Positions 12,870-21,177 of a stretch of DNA of 64,000 nucleotides are shown here, in pieces. The position numbers and the translations under genes are program-made. The notes beneath the pieces are model-generated. The model made no database searches, was not told where the DNA came from, and worked only from the letters and a program-made list of their open reading frames with translations. The DNA is taken from NCBI RefSeq assembly GCF_021559775.1, contig NZ_CP056048.1:186001-250000 (forward strand), in the 5' to 3' direction. The stretch's first letter is position 1. Each line of letters starts with the position of its first letter. Origin of the DNA: Gillisella vitis (GTDB lineage: Bacteria > Pseudomonadota > Alphaproteobacteria > Rhizobiales > Rhizobiaceae).

Positions 12870-14636
12870 ATGGCTCTCACTTCGGACTTTCCAGGCATCC
12901 GGCATGTGGATGTCGCCAGCGATCAACCCCATGATCTTTCACGGTTGAAGATCGTTCCTGCCCGCTACCCTGCCAGGATCATCGGCACGGTGTTTGCGGC
13001 TGTTGTCATCATTGCCGGGCTCTATTCCACCTTCACCAATCCGCGCTGGGGCTGGAGCGTGTTTGCGCAATGGTTCTTTGCGGAGCCGGTTCTGGCCGGG
13101 CTGGGCCGGACCCTGTTGCTGACTGTGCTCGCCACCATCAGCGGCTCGGTCCTGGGGACGGCGCTGGCACTGGCCCGGGTATCGCGCTCACCGCTGCTGT
13201 CTGGCCTATCCTGGGGCTATATCTGGCTGCTGCGCTCCATCCCGATGATCGTACTGTTGCTGGTGCTCAATAATCTCGGCTATCTCTATGAAACCATTCA
13301 CATTGCCGTACCCTTTACCGGCCAGGTGCTGGTGGATTACCCGACCGTACAATTGCTGACGCCATTTGCCGCCGCCTTTATCGGGTTGACGCTCAATCAG
13401 TCGGCTTTCTTTGCCGAGATCGTTCGCGGCGGCATTCTCTCGGTCGATCAGGGGCAGTTGGAGGCGGCGGCTGCTCTTGGCCTGCCGCGCCGTCGTCAGG
13501 CCTTCAGGATTGTGTTGCCCCAGGCGATGCGCACAATCCTACCGACCGGTTTCAATGAGATCATTGGCCTGGCCAAGGCCACCTCCATTGTTTATGTGCT
13601 GGCGCTGCCGGAATTGTTCTATACCGTGCAGGTCATCTATCGCCGCAATCTGGAAGTGATTCCGCTGCTGATGGTCGCCACGGCCTGGTATCTGGTGATC
13701 ATGACGGTGCTTTCGGTCGCCCAGCACTATATCGAGCGGTATTTTTCCAAAGGTGCCCTGCGCAATCCGAAGCCCCTGCCATTCCGAGCGTTCTTCGGGC
13801 GCGCGGCATTGACAACATTGCCAGCGGTGACGGCCAATCGCCGGTCTGGCCTGAAGGATCTGACAGCGCTTCGCCAGGGTGGCGTGGTGCGCATCCAGAA
13901 TGTGTCGAAAAGTTTTGGCCATCTCAAGGTTCTGGATGGTGTCGATCTGACGCTGAAAGCTGGAAGCGTCACGGCAATTCTTGGCCCTTCAGGCTCTGGC
14001 AAATCGACGCTTTTGCGCAGCATCAACCATCTGGAGCGTGTCGATCACGGCTTCATCTCGGTCGATGGCGAACTGGTCGGTTATAACAGACGCGGCAATG
14101 TGCTTTACGAGTTGAAGGAGAAGGACATCCTGAAACGCCGCGTTGAGATCGGCATGGTGTTCCAGAGCTTTAATCTCTTTCCGCATCTGACGGTGCTTGA
14201 AAACCTGATCGAAGCACCGATTGCAGTGCTTGGCCTGCCACGCGACGAGGCCATTCTGCTGGCCCAGGACCTGCTGGCCCGTGTCGGCCTCAGCGACAAG
14301 ATCCATGCCTATCCCCGGCAATTGTCCGGCGGCCAGCAGCAGCGTGTGGCGATTGCCCGGGCGCTGGCGTTGAAGCCCAAGGTTCTGCTGTTCGACGAGC
14401 CGACCTCAGCACTTGACCCTGAATTGGTGGGAGAAGTGCTTGACGTGATCAAGGAACTGGCGCGCACCGGTACGACGCTGGTGATCGTCACGCATGAAAT
14501 CGGCTTTGCCCGTGAAGTCGCCGATACGGTCGTCTTCATGGAAGGCGGACGTGTGCTGGAAGTCGATACCCCGGAACGGATCTTTAGCCATGCCGCTCAC
14601 CCGCGCACCCAGGAATTCCTGGCCAAGGTGCTGTGA
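12870..14636 (+). CDS. Fused amino-acid ABC transporter permease and ATPase
   Basis: 588-residue fusion of a polar-amino-acid (HisM/TcyL-type) permease and its ATPase. Residues about 30-295 contain hydrophobic helices with the permease EAA-like loop EAAAALGLPRRRQAFRIVLP. The ATPase begins near residue 340, with Walker A GPSGSGKST (about 372), signature LSGGQQQR (about 485) and Walker B VLLFDEPTSALDP (about 507). In most systems these are separate genes; here one protein would form both halves as a homodimer. Two binding-protein genes follow directly. The best guess for substrate is a cystine-like or S-substituted cysteine amino acid. Confidence 0.93.
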   Translation: MALTSDFPGIRHVDVASDQPHDLSRLKIVPARYPARIIGTVFAAVVIIAGLYSTFTNPRWGWSVFAQWFFAEPVLAGLGRTLLLTVLATISGSVLGTALALARVSRSPLLSGLSWGYIWLLRSIPMIVLLLVLNNLGYLYETIHIAVPFTGQVLVDYPTVQLLTPFAAAFIGLTLNQSAFFAEIVRGGILSVDQGQLEAAAALGLPRRRQAFRIVLPQAMRTILPTGFNEIIGLAKATSIVYVLALPELFYTVQVIYRRNLEVIPLLMVATAWYLVIMTVLSVAQHYIERYFSKGALRNPKPLPFRAFFGRAALTTLPAVTANRRSGLKDLTALRQGGVVRIQNVSKSFGHLKVLDGVDLTLKAGSVTAILGPSGSGKSTLLRSINHLERVDHGFISVDGELVGYNRRGNVLYELKEKDILKRRVEIGMVFQSFNLFPHLTVLENLIEAPIAVLGLPRDEAILLAQDLLARVGLSDKIHAYPRQLSGGQQQRVAIARALALKPKVLLFDEPTSALDPELVGEVLDVIKELARTGTTLVIVTHEIGFAREVADTVVFMEGGRVLEVDTPERIFSHAAHPRTQEFLAKVL

Positions 14637-14689
14637 GCGTTCGCACTGAAACTCAAACTCATCAACCTCATTTCTGACTGGAGAGCAGC

Positions 14690-15628
14690 ATGACATTTCG
14701 GAAAATCCTGCCGGGCCTGGCACTGGCGGCATTCACGGCATTTGCGGCAAACAGCGCCTTTGCCGCCGATAAATTCGATCTGAGCCCTGACATATCGAAC
14801 CGGGTGCGGGCCGAGAAAAATCAGGCGGCGATTGCAGCGATCAAGCCCGGGTTCAAATTCACCACACCAGGCAAATTCACGGTGGCTGTCAGCCCTTTCG
14901 ATCCGCCGGTCGTCACGTATGCTTCCGATGCCAAAACGATCCTTGGGGCTGACCCGGATCTTGCCCAATTGCTGGCGGATTCGTTGGGATTAGAGCTTGA
15001 AATTGTCCCGGTCGCCTGGGCGGATTGGCCGCTCGGCATCGCTTCTGGCAAATATGATGCGGTGATCAGCAACGTCACCGTGACGGAGCAGCGCAAGGAG
15101 AAATATGATTTTTCCACCTATCGTCGTGACTTGCTGGGCTTTTACGTCGCGAAGAACAGCCCGATTACCGACATCAAGGAGCCGAAGGATGTCGCGGGCC
15201 TGAAGCTGATTACCTCATCCGGCACCAACCAGGAAAAAATCATTCTGGACTGGGATCGCCAGAATGTCGCCGCCGGTCTGAAGCCAATCGAGGTGCAATA
15301 TTACGAGGATAGCGCCGCGAGCGATCTGGCGCTCCAGTCGGGACGTGCCGATGTGCGGTTCAACACCAATGCCAGCCAGGCCTACGGTTCGCTGATCAAG
15401 GGCAACACGCGGCTGGTCGGCAATGTCAATGGCGGCTGGCCGTTGACGGCGGATATCGCCACCGTGACCCGCAAGGATGCGGGACTTGCCGATGCCTTGA
15501 CCATTGCCACAAACGCTCTGATCAAAGACGGCAAATACGCCGAAGTTTTGAAGCGCTGGAACCTGACGGCGGAAGCCATTCCGGAAAGCCGCACCAACCC
15601 GCCTGGCCTGCCGAAGAGCGGTTCGTAA
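14690..15628 (+). CDS. ABC transporter substrate-binding protein, polar amino acid type (first copy)
   Basis: 312-residue periplasmic binding protein (SBP_bac_3 type) with a clear signal peptide (MTFRKILPGL to NSAFA-AD). Two-lobe family blocks include ILGADPDLAQLLADSLGLEL, VAWADWPLGIASGKYDAVIS and SAASDLALQSGRADVRF. It follows the fused permease-ATPase by 53 bp and delivers ligand to it. The next gene is a close paralogue, the same two-binding-protein arrangement as TcyJ/TcyK in Bacillus. Confidence 0.92.
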   Translation: MTFRKILPGLALAAFTAFAANSAFAADKFDLSPDISNRVRAEKNQAAIAAIKPGFKFTTPGKFTVAVSPFDPPVVTYASDAKTILGADPDLAQLLADSLGLELEIVPVAWADWPLGIASGKYDAVISNVTVTEQRKEKYDFSTYRRDLLGFYVAKNSPITDIKEPKDVAGLKLITSSGTNQEKIILDWDRQNVAAGLKPIEVQYYEDSAASDLALQSGRADVRFNTNASQAYGSLIKGNTRLVGNVNGGWPLTADIATVTRKDAGLADALTIATNALIKDGKYAEVLKRWNLTAEAIPESRTNPPGLPKSGS

Positions 15629-15685
15629 CCTGTACAGCTTTGGGGCGGTCATCAGCTCCGCCCCATATTTTTTCAGGAGGTTTCC

Positions 15686-16621
15686 ATGAACCATGCCACG
15701 CGGCGGATAAGCCGGGCTCTTGCCGCCTTGATGCTCTTACTGCAAGCGATTTCGCCAGTCTTGGCCGAACCCTTCGATCTGTCGCCGCAGCAGCCGGGCC
15801 GCCTGCATGTAGAACGGGATGCAAAGGCCGTAGCCGCTCTTCCGGCGAATTATAAATTCGTCTCCCCTGGAACCTTGACGGTTGCCGTTGCAGTTGGTTC
15901 GCCGCCGATTGCGGCCTATGCAACCGACGCCAGCACGGTGGTTGGCTTCGATCCAGATCTTGCCCTTCTGTTGGCGGAAAGCCTTGGTCTGAAGCTGGAC
16001 CTTGTTTCGGTCGCCTGGGCGGATTGGCCGCTGGGACTAGCGTCTGGCAAATATGATGCGGTTATCTCCAATGTCGGTGTCACCGAGCAGCGCAAACAGA
16101 AATTCGACTTCTCCACCTACCGGTACGGGTTGCATGGCTTTTACGTCAAGAACGACAGCCCGATCACAGCGCTGAAAGAGCAGAAGGATGTTGCCGGTTT
16201 GCGGATCATCGTCGCCTCCGGCACGATCCAGGAGCGCATTCTTCTGGAATGGGACAAGCAGAACAGGGCAAACGGTTTGAAACCGCTGGAACTGCAATAT
16301 TACGATGACGAGGCTGCCGCCGATCTGGCACTGCAATCGGGCCGGGCCGATGCCAATTTCGGACCCAATGCCATGCAGGCCTGGCAGGCGGCAACGCTGC
16401 ACCGCAAGCGGCTGGTAGGCACCGTCAATGCTGGCTGGCCGTTGACAGCAGATGTCGGCGTAACCACCCGCAAGGGCAGCGGTCTGGCGGAACCGATCGC
16501 CGTTGCCATCAACGACTTGATTGCTGGCGGGACATATCAGGCAGCATTGTCGCGCTGGGGTCTTTCCCAGGAAGGACTGACGCAATCGCAGGTCAATCCG
16601 CCTGGCCTGCCAAGCTATTGA
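15686..16621 (+). CDS. ABC transporter substrate-binding protein, polar amino acid type (second copy)
   Basis: 311 residues, paralogous to the preceding gene throughout: both carry VAWADWPLG, SGKYDAVISNV, VTEQRK, KFDFSTYR or YDFSTYR, and end in PPGLP. The signal peptide reads MNHATRRISRALAALMLLL with cleavage near VLA-EP. The pair probably arose by tandem duplication and then diverged, which would widen the ligand range of a single transporter. The ribosome site CAGGAGG is strong. Confidence 0.92.
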   Translation: MNHATRRISRALAALMLLLQAISPVLAEPFDLSPQQPGRLHVERDAKAVAALPANYKFVSPGTLTVAVAVGSPPIAAYATDASTVVGFDPDLALLLAESLGLKLDLVSVAWADWPLGLASGKYDAVISNVGVTEQRKQKFDFSTYRYGLHGFYVKNDSPITALKEQKDVAGLRIIVASGTIQERILLEWDKQNRANGLKPLELQYYDDEAAADLALQSGRADANFGPNAMQAWQAATLHRKRLVGTVNAGWPLTADVGVTTRKGSGLAEPIAVAINDLIAGGTYQAALSRWGLSQEGLTQSQVNPPGLPSY

Positions 16622-16664
16622 AGCGCCTGCGGCGCTCATTTCTCTCGCGTAAAAGGACCGCTCC

Positions 16665-17744
16665 ATGGCCATTGCGATCAATCATATCGGTTTCCTGATC
16701 CCGGGTAATTATCCGGAAAGGGACCCATTGTCCGGTCTGGAAACCACGCTGAACCTGTTTGAATTCGGCGAGCATCTCGGCTTCGACTCGGCCTGGGTGC
16801 GCCATCGCCATCTGGAGCCGGGTATTTCCTCTGCGGCGGTTTTCCTGGCTGCCGCCAGTCAGCGGACCCGCCGGATCGAGATTGGTACGGCGGTCATTCC
16901 GCTGGGCTATGAAAGTCCTTTTCGGCTGGCGGAAGATCTGGCGCTTGCTGATGTGCTCTCCGCTGGCCGGTTGAATATCGGCGTCAGCGCTGGCCTGCCC
17001 GCCCATCTTGAACTGATCGGCAAAAAGGTGTTCGATGGCGATTGGACGACCTATGATTTTTCCCATAACCGTGTTTTGCGATTGATCGACAATCTGCGTA
17101 GCGACTATCTTGGCGGCGAAGATACAAGGCTGAAAACGCCGTTCGGTCCGCAGCGCCCCCGGCTGCAACCGCATGCGAAAGGGTTGATCGACCGGATCTG
17201 GTATGGCGGCGGTTCCATCGCTTCGGCCAGATGGGCAGGCAGCAACGGTCTCAACCTGCTGATCGGCAATGTCACGTCCGGTGAGGACACCGACAATTTC
17301 TATGAGGCGCAGGCCCGGCAACTCAGTCTTTACCGTGCAGCAGGCGGGAGTGCTAGCCGGGTGGCGCTAGGCCGGGTGATCGTGCCGCTCGACAGTGCCG
17401 ATGCACCGACCCGGCGCAAATATCTCGATTTTGCCGCTGGGCGCCTGGAGCGAACGCTGCACCCGAATGGGGAGCGCCGTACGCTTTTCCCGCGTGATCT
17501 GGTTGGCAGTTCCGACGATATTCTCGAATGGCTCCATGCCGACCCGATCCTGAGCGAGGTGACGGAGCTGCGTCTTGAACTGCCTTATGAGTTCGAGCAG
17601 GACGAATACCGGCAGATTCTACAGGATTTTGTCACCAAAATTGCGCCGGGACTGGGATGGCAGGCCCGTAATGTAGATGGCACGCAAGCGCTTGGGTCTG
17701 CGCTGGATCACAGCCATACGCGGAGCGCACGCCAGACCCATTGA
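16665..17744 (+). CDS. LLM-class flavin-dependent oxidoreductase (third in the operon)
   Basis: 359-residue luciferase-like monooxygenase distinct from the other two in this run. Family features are HIGFLIPGNYPERDPLSGL at the start, EFGEHLGFDSAWVRHRHL, RIEIGTAVIPLGYESPFRLA, and LSAGRLNIGVSAGLPAH. It ends the eight-gene run and converges on a histidine kinase gene. The Bacillus ytmI operon has no equivalent third LLM enzyme, so this may widen the substrate range or perform a separate step. The C-terminal 20 residues are polar and unlike the core family. Confidence 0.88.
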   Translation: MAIAINHIGFLIPGNYPERDPLSGLETTLNLFEFGEHLGFDSAWVRHRHLEPGISSAAVFLAAASQRTRRIEIGTAVIPLGYESPFRLAEDLALADVLSAGRLNIGVSAGLPAHLELIGKKVFDGDWTTYDFSHNRVLRLIDNLRSDYLGGEDTRLKTPFGPQRPRLQPHAKGLIDRIWYGGGSIASARWAGSNGLNLLIGNVTSGEDTDNFYEAQARQLSLYRAAGGSASRVALGRVIVPLDSADAPTRRKYLDFAAGRLERTLHPNGERRTLFPRDLVGSSDDILEWLHADPILSEVTELRLELPYEFEQDEYRQILQDFVTKIAPGLGWQARNVDGTQALGSALDHSHTRSARQTH

Positions 17745-17817
17745 GGAAAAGCCCTTCACCATACGGTAAGAAGGGACATTTCCAATGCCATTCCGTATCA
17801 CGCATCTCACGGCGTCC

Positions 17818-19140
17818 CTAAAGCGCGAGCTGTGGTATGTCGATCCGTACAATAAGGCCCGTCGGGTGATTGGACAGCAGGGTAATTTTGCTCTGATGGG
17901 CATGTGCTATATCTGCGACAATCGACAGGCCGAGGCCAAAACCGGCGCGTTTGCTGCGGGAAGCATCTCCTTTGAAAAACGGTTCGAAAACTTTTTCTCT
18001 GAGATCTTTGGGAATGCCTGGTCCGTCATCGATCACCAAGATCGAAAAAACCGTTCCACTGACCTGTAGTTTGACGAGGATGGTCTTTCCAAACTTGGTT
18101 GCATTGTCGCAAAGGTTGGTGACTGCCCGCATGATTGAGAGCGGTCGGCAGTTGGCGATCAGCTTGTTCGGCCCCTGATATTCGACATCGAAGCCTATGT
18201 CTGAAAAGTCACTGCAAACGGTTTGCAGGATGCTCGCAACATCAACGCGTTCAATGCCCTCGGTTGCAAAATCGTCCCGGAGATAGTTCAGGCTTTCGGT
18301 CAGAAGATCATCGATATGATCGATATCCGTCAGCAGGGCTTCCCGCAAGGCACCGGCCTCCATGCGCTCCGAGCGCAATCTGAGCCGCGTCAAGGGAGTG
18401 CGAACATCATGGCTAATCCCCCTCAGCATTCGGGTCCGGCCATCCACCATGATGCGAATACGGTTTCGCATGCCGTTTAGCGCGCGGGCAAGCGACACGA
18501 TCTCGACTGTGCCACGTTCCTCGAAGATCTGGGAGCTATTGTTGATATCCGATTTTATTGCAGCCTCGGATATTCTCTTGATCGGTTCGGTTACCGCCCT
18601 GATCGCAAAGGCAAAGAAAAAAGCGATCAAGACGACCACGGCGATAAAGTAATATGTCGTTTGACTGAGAAACGAAGTCGTCAGAATCGTATCGGGAAGA
18701 CCGAAAAATACAAGCATTGTCCGGTCATCCACTTTCTCGGCAAACACACGACGGCCATCCAAAAAAGCGCGCCAGCCGCCAAGGGGCGGCTCTCCATCAG
18801 GCGGAAACAGAAAATCGACCAATGTCTCGGCAAAGCCCTGGAACTCCGGGGAGGTCTTGAACTTGTCAGCCAGCGATATCGGTTGAAGCGAGACCTCCAA
18901 GCCTGCGCGTTGCGCATTGGTTAGAATGGAGGTGCGTTCTTCAGGAGAGGCCTGTGCCAAAAGAAGGGCGAGGGTCCTGACCTGTGTGGCGGTGCTTTCC
19001 AGATTGGGAATGGCGTAATCATTCTGCGCAACATTTTCCAATGCCCTGCCGGTCGCGATGACGGTGACCAATGCCAAGAGAATGATAACGGTGATTTGGC
19101 CACGAAGGGTTCTTGGTACCGCACGGAGATTCCTAAACAT
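17818..19140 (-). CDS. Sensor histidine kinase
   Basis: About 440 residues, EnvZ-like layout: a first membrane helix near residues 15-35 (ITVIILLALVTVIATG), a periplasmic domain of about 130 residues, a second helix (YYFIAVVVLIAFFFAFAI), HAMP, HisKA with the phospho-accepting histidine in GISHDVRTPLTRLRLR, and the ATPase domain with NLCDNATKFG and DDGPGIP. The start is uncertain: ATG 19140 overlaps the response-regulator stop by 8 bp, while ATGs further up (19176, 19170) would overlap more. With the regulator it forms a two-component system, divergent from the RND efflux operon. Confidence 0.93.
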   Translation of the reverse strand: MFRNLRAVPRTLRGQITVIILLALVTVIATGRALENVAQNDYAIPNLESTATQVRTLALLLAQASPEERTSILTNAQRAGLEVSLQPISLADKFKTSPEFQGFAETLVDFLFPPDGEPPLGGWRAFLDGRRVFAEKVDDRTMLVFFGLPDTILTTSFLSQTTYYFIAVVVLIAFFFAFAIRAVTEPIKRISEAAIKSDINNSSQIFEERGTVEIVSLARALNGMRNRIRIMVDGRTRMLRGISHDVRTPLTRLRLRSERMEAGALREALLTDIDHIDDLLTESLNYLRDDFATEGIERVDVASILQTVCSDFSDIGFDVEYQGPNKLIANCRPLSIMRAVTNLCDNATKFGKTILVKLQVSGTVFSILVIDDGPGIPKDLREKVFEPFFKGDASRSKRAGFGLGLSIVADIAHAHQSKITLLSNHPTGLIVRIDIPQLAL

Positions 19141-19858
19141 GAACCTCTTCCACAGTGGCAGTGAAGACATAACCACCCAAGCGAACGGTTTTCAAAAGCG
19201 CTGGATCACGCGGGTCTTTTTCGATCTTCTGTCGCAAGCGACTGATATGGACATCAATGCTGCGTTCGATCGGGCCTGCCAGGCCCGCATGGGTCGCGCT
19301 CAGCAACTGCTCCCTGGTCAGCACCCGTCCAGGATTTTGGCAGAAGGCCAGCAGCAGATCGAATTCATGGGTCGTCATCGCAACGCGCGCATGGCTTGGA
19401 TCATGAAGCTGCCGCCGAGCCGGATCGACCTGCCATCCATCGAAGCGGAAAAAGCTTTTCCGTAAACTGTCTGGCCGCTGGGAGGTCACTCTGGAGCGTC
19501 TGAGAAGACCTTTGATCCGTGCCGTCAGCTCCCGGAGGACGAAAGGCTTTGTGACATAGTCGTCAGCGCCGATTTCCAGGCCGACGACACGGTCGATATC
19601 GCTGCTCACCGAGGTCAACATCAGGATGGGAATATCGCCGCTGCCTCGCAGCCGCCGGCAGATGCTGAACCCGTCCTCTCCAGGCAGCATCACATCGAGG
19701 ACGACGAGATCAAATTCCAGTGCGCGCATCTTGGCGTCCATGGCTGCGCCATCGGAGGCGACCTCGACGAGCATTCCTTGCTCGTTGAGGCTATCGCGGA
19801 CCATGCCGGCAATCTGCTCGTCATCTTCTACAATCAGGATCTTGGGCGCTTCCGACAT
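19133..19858 (-). CDS. OmpR-family response regulator
   Basis: 241 residues. The receiver domain has acidic residues in IVEDDEQ, the phosphorylatable aspartate at about 55 in LVVLDVMLPGEDG, the conserved Thr/Ser in LMLTSVSS and the lysine in DYVTKPF. The C-terminal winged helix shows MTTHEFDLLLAFCQNPGRVL and RSIDVHISRLRQKIEKDP. It overlaps the kinase gene and is separated by about 240 bp from the RND adaptor gene on the other strand, which is its likely target. Confidence 0.95.
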   Translation of the reverse strand: MSEAPKILIVEDDEQIAGMVRDSLNEQGMLVEVASDGAAMDAKMRALEFDLVVLDVMLPGEDGFSICRRLRGSGDIPILMLTSVSSDIDRVVGLEIGADDYVTKPFVLRELTARIKGLLRRSRVTSQRPDSLRKSFFRFDGWQVDPARRQLHDPSHARVAMTTHEFDLLLAFCQNPGRVLTREQLLSATHAGLAGPIERSIDVHISRLRQKIEKDPRDPALLKTVRLGGYVFTATVEEVHV

Positions 19859-20100
19859 CGCTTATCCATTGTCGCTTGTAAAAAGGGTCGCTTCCCCTTC
19901 AAGACATTCTCTTACCATAATCATTTCCGGCTTCGGACGTCTTATATATTAAGATTTGTTGGGCTCGACCGGACCTGACGGCAGACCTTTAACAAAACTT
20001 AACAGAATGAAACACCCAACCGATCATCCATGTGGGAGAGAACGGCAGTCAATCTGCTGCCTCTTTTATCGGAGGCACGCCAGCAAACACTGGAGTGCTC

Positions 20101-21177
20101 ATGCTGAGACGAATGATCCTATGTACCACAGGCGTTCTTGCCGTGTTTCTAACCGCCTGTTCGGATGAAGCCAGCACGCCAAAGACACCTCGCGCCATTA
20201 AAGGGGTCACAGTCAAATCGGAACTTATCGGGGAAGTCTTTCGCCAGACCGGCGAGATCCGTCCACGTTATGAGACGCCGATGAGCTTCAGGATCGATGG
20301 ACTGGTGGCTTTTCGCGTCGAGATGGGATCCTCCGTGAAAAAGGGCGATGTGCTTGCAACGGTAGAAAAGACGCCGGCCGTGATCAATGTGGCGTCCGCA
20401 TCCGCGCAAGTCGATGCGGCAAAGTCGGATCTGGCGCTGGCGGATGTGACCGCAGCCCGTAATTGGGAACTTATTGCCAAGAATGCGGTGTCGCGCGCCC
20501 AGGTCCAGCAGAGCGATGCCAATCTGCAAGCGGCGAAGTCAAAGCTTGAAGTCGCCAATGCGACTTTGGCGAGCGCGCAACAGAACCTCTCCTATACGGA
20601 TCTGAAAGCAGGACGAGACGGGGTCGTTTCAGGCGTCTCCATCAATGTGGGTCAGGTCGTGACCACGGGGCAAACGGTCCTGACCCTCAATTCCGATACT
20701 GAACTTGATGCTGTCTTCGACGTGCCGGAACAGATGTTGATCGAAAATCTGAACGATAGCGACGTGGAGGTCAGTCTCCTGTCTAATCCGACCCTTACCG
20801 CCAAAGGAAAGGTTCGTGAAGTCACGCCTTCCGCCGACACGGCGACGCGGACCTACCGGGTCAAAGTCACGCTGGATGGCGCGTTGGGCGGCGCGCCTCT
20901 GGGCGCCGCGGTTGCCGGCAAAGTAACCCTTTCGCCAAAGCGTCTTTTCAAGGTCCCGGCATCTGCACTGACCAGCCGGGGGCAGGACCAGGCGGTTTTC
21001 GTCTACCTGCCGGAAACCGGGGCACTCCAGGCTCGCCTGGTCAAGATCGAACGATATGGCGAAAACAACATGCTCATTTCAGAAGGACTGGCCGATGGCG
21101 ACATCGTCGCCACGGCCGGGGTCAGCAAATTGCGCGATGGCGAGGCGGTTACTGTTGAGAAGGGGGCGCAATCGTGA
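20101..21177 (+). CDS. RND efflux periplasmic adaptor, lipoprotein
   Basis: 358-residue membrane fusion protein. The ATG at 20101 gives a lipoprotein signal with lipobox LTAC (Cys near residue 19), better than an in-frame ATG at 20032 that would bury it. The lipoyl and coiled-coil hairpin region runs from SSVKKGDVLATVEKTP to LSYTDLKAGRDGVVSGV, followed by beta-barrel and proximal domains. It overlaps the pump gene by GTGA. Together they would form an inner-membrane/periplasm efflux complex; no TolC-type outer-membrane gene is in the operon. Confidence 0.93.
   Translation: MLRRMILCTTGVLAVFLTACSDEASTPKTPRAIKGVTVKSELIGEVFRQTGEIRPRYETPMSFRIDGLVAFRVEMGSSVKKGDVLATVEKTPAVINVASASAQVDAAKSDLALADVTAARNWELIAKNAVSRAQVQQSDANLQAAKSKLEVANATLASAQQNLSYTDLKAGRDGVVSGVSINVGQVVTTGQTVLTLNSDTELDAVFDVPEQMLIENLNDSDVEVSLLSNPTLTAKGKVREVTPSADTATRTYRVKVTLDGALGGAPLGAAVAGKVTLSPKRLFKVPASALTSRGQDQAVFVYLPETGALQARLVKIERYGENNMLISEGLADGDIVATAGVSKLRDGEAVTVEKGAQS

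Noticed and set aside
17750..17780. Terminator between the convergent LLM and histidine kinase genes
   Set aside because: Only a 6-bp stem (CCCTTC/GAAGGG) with a long loop and no T-run is visible; too weak to call.
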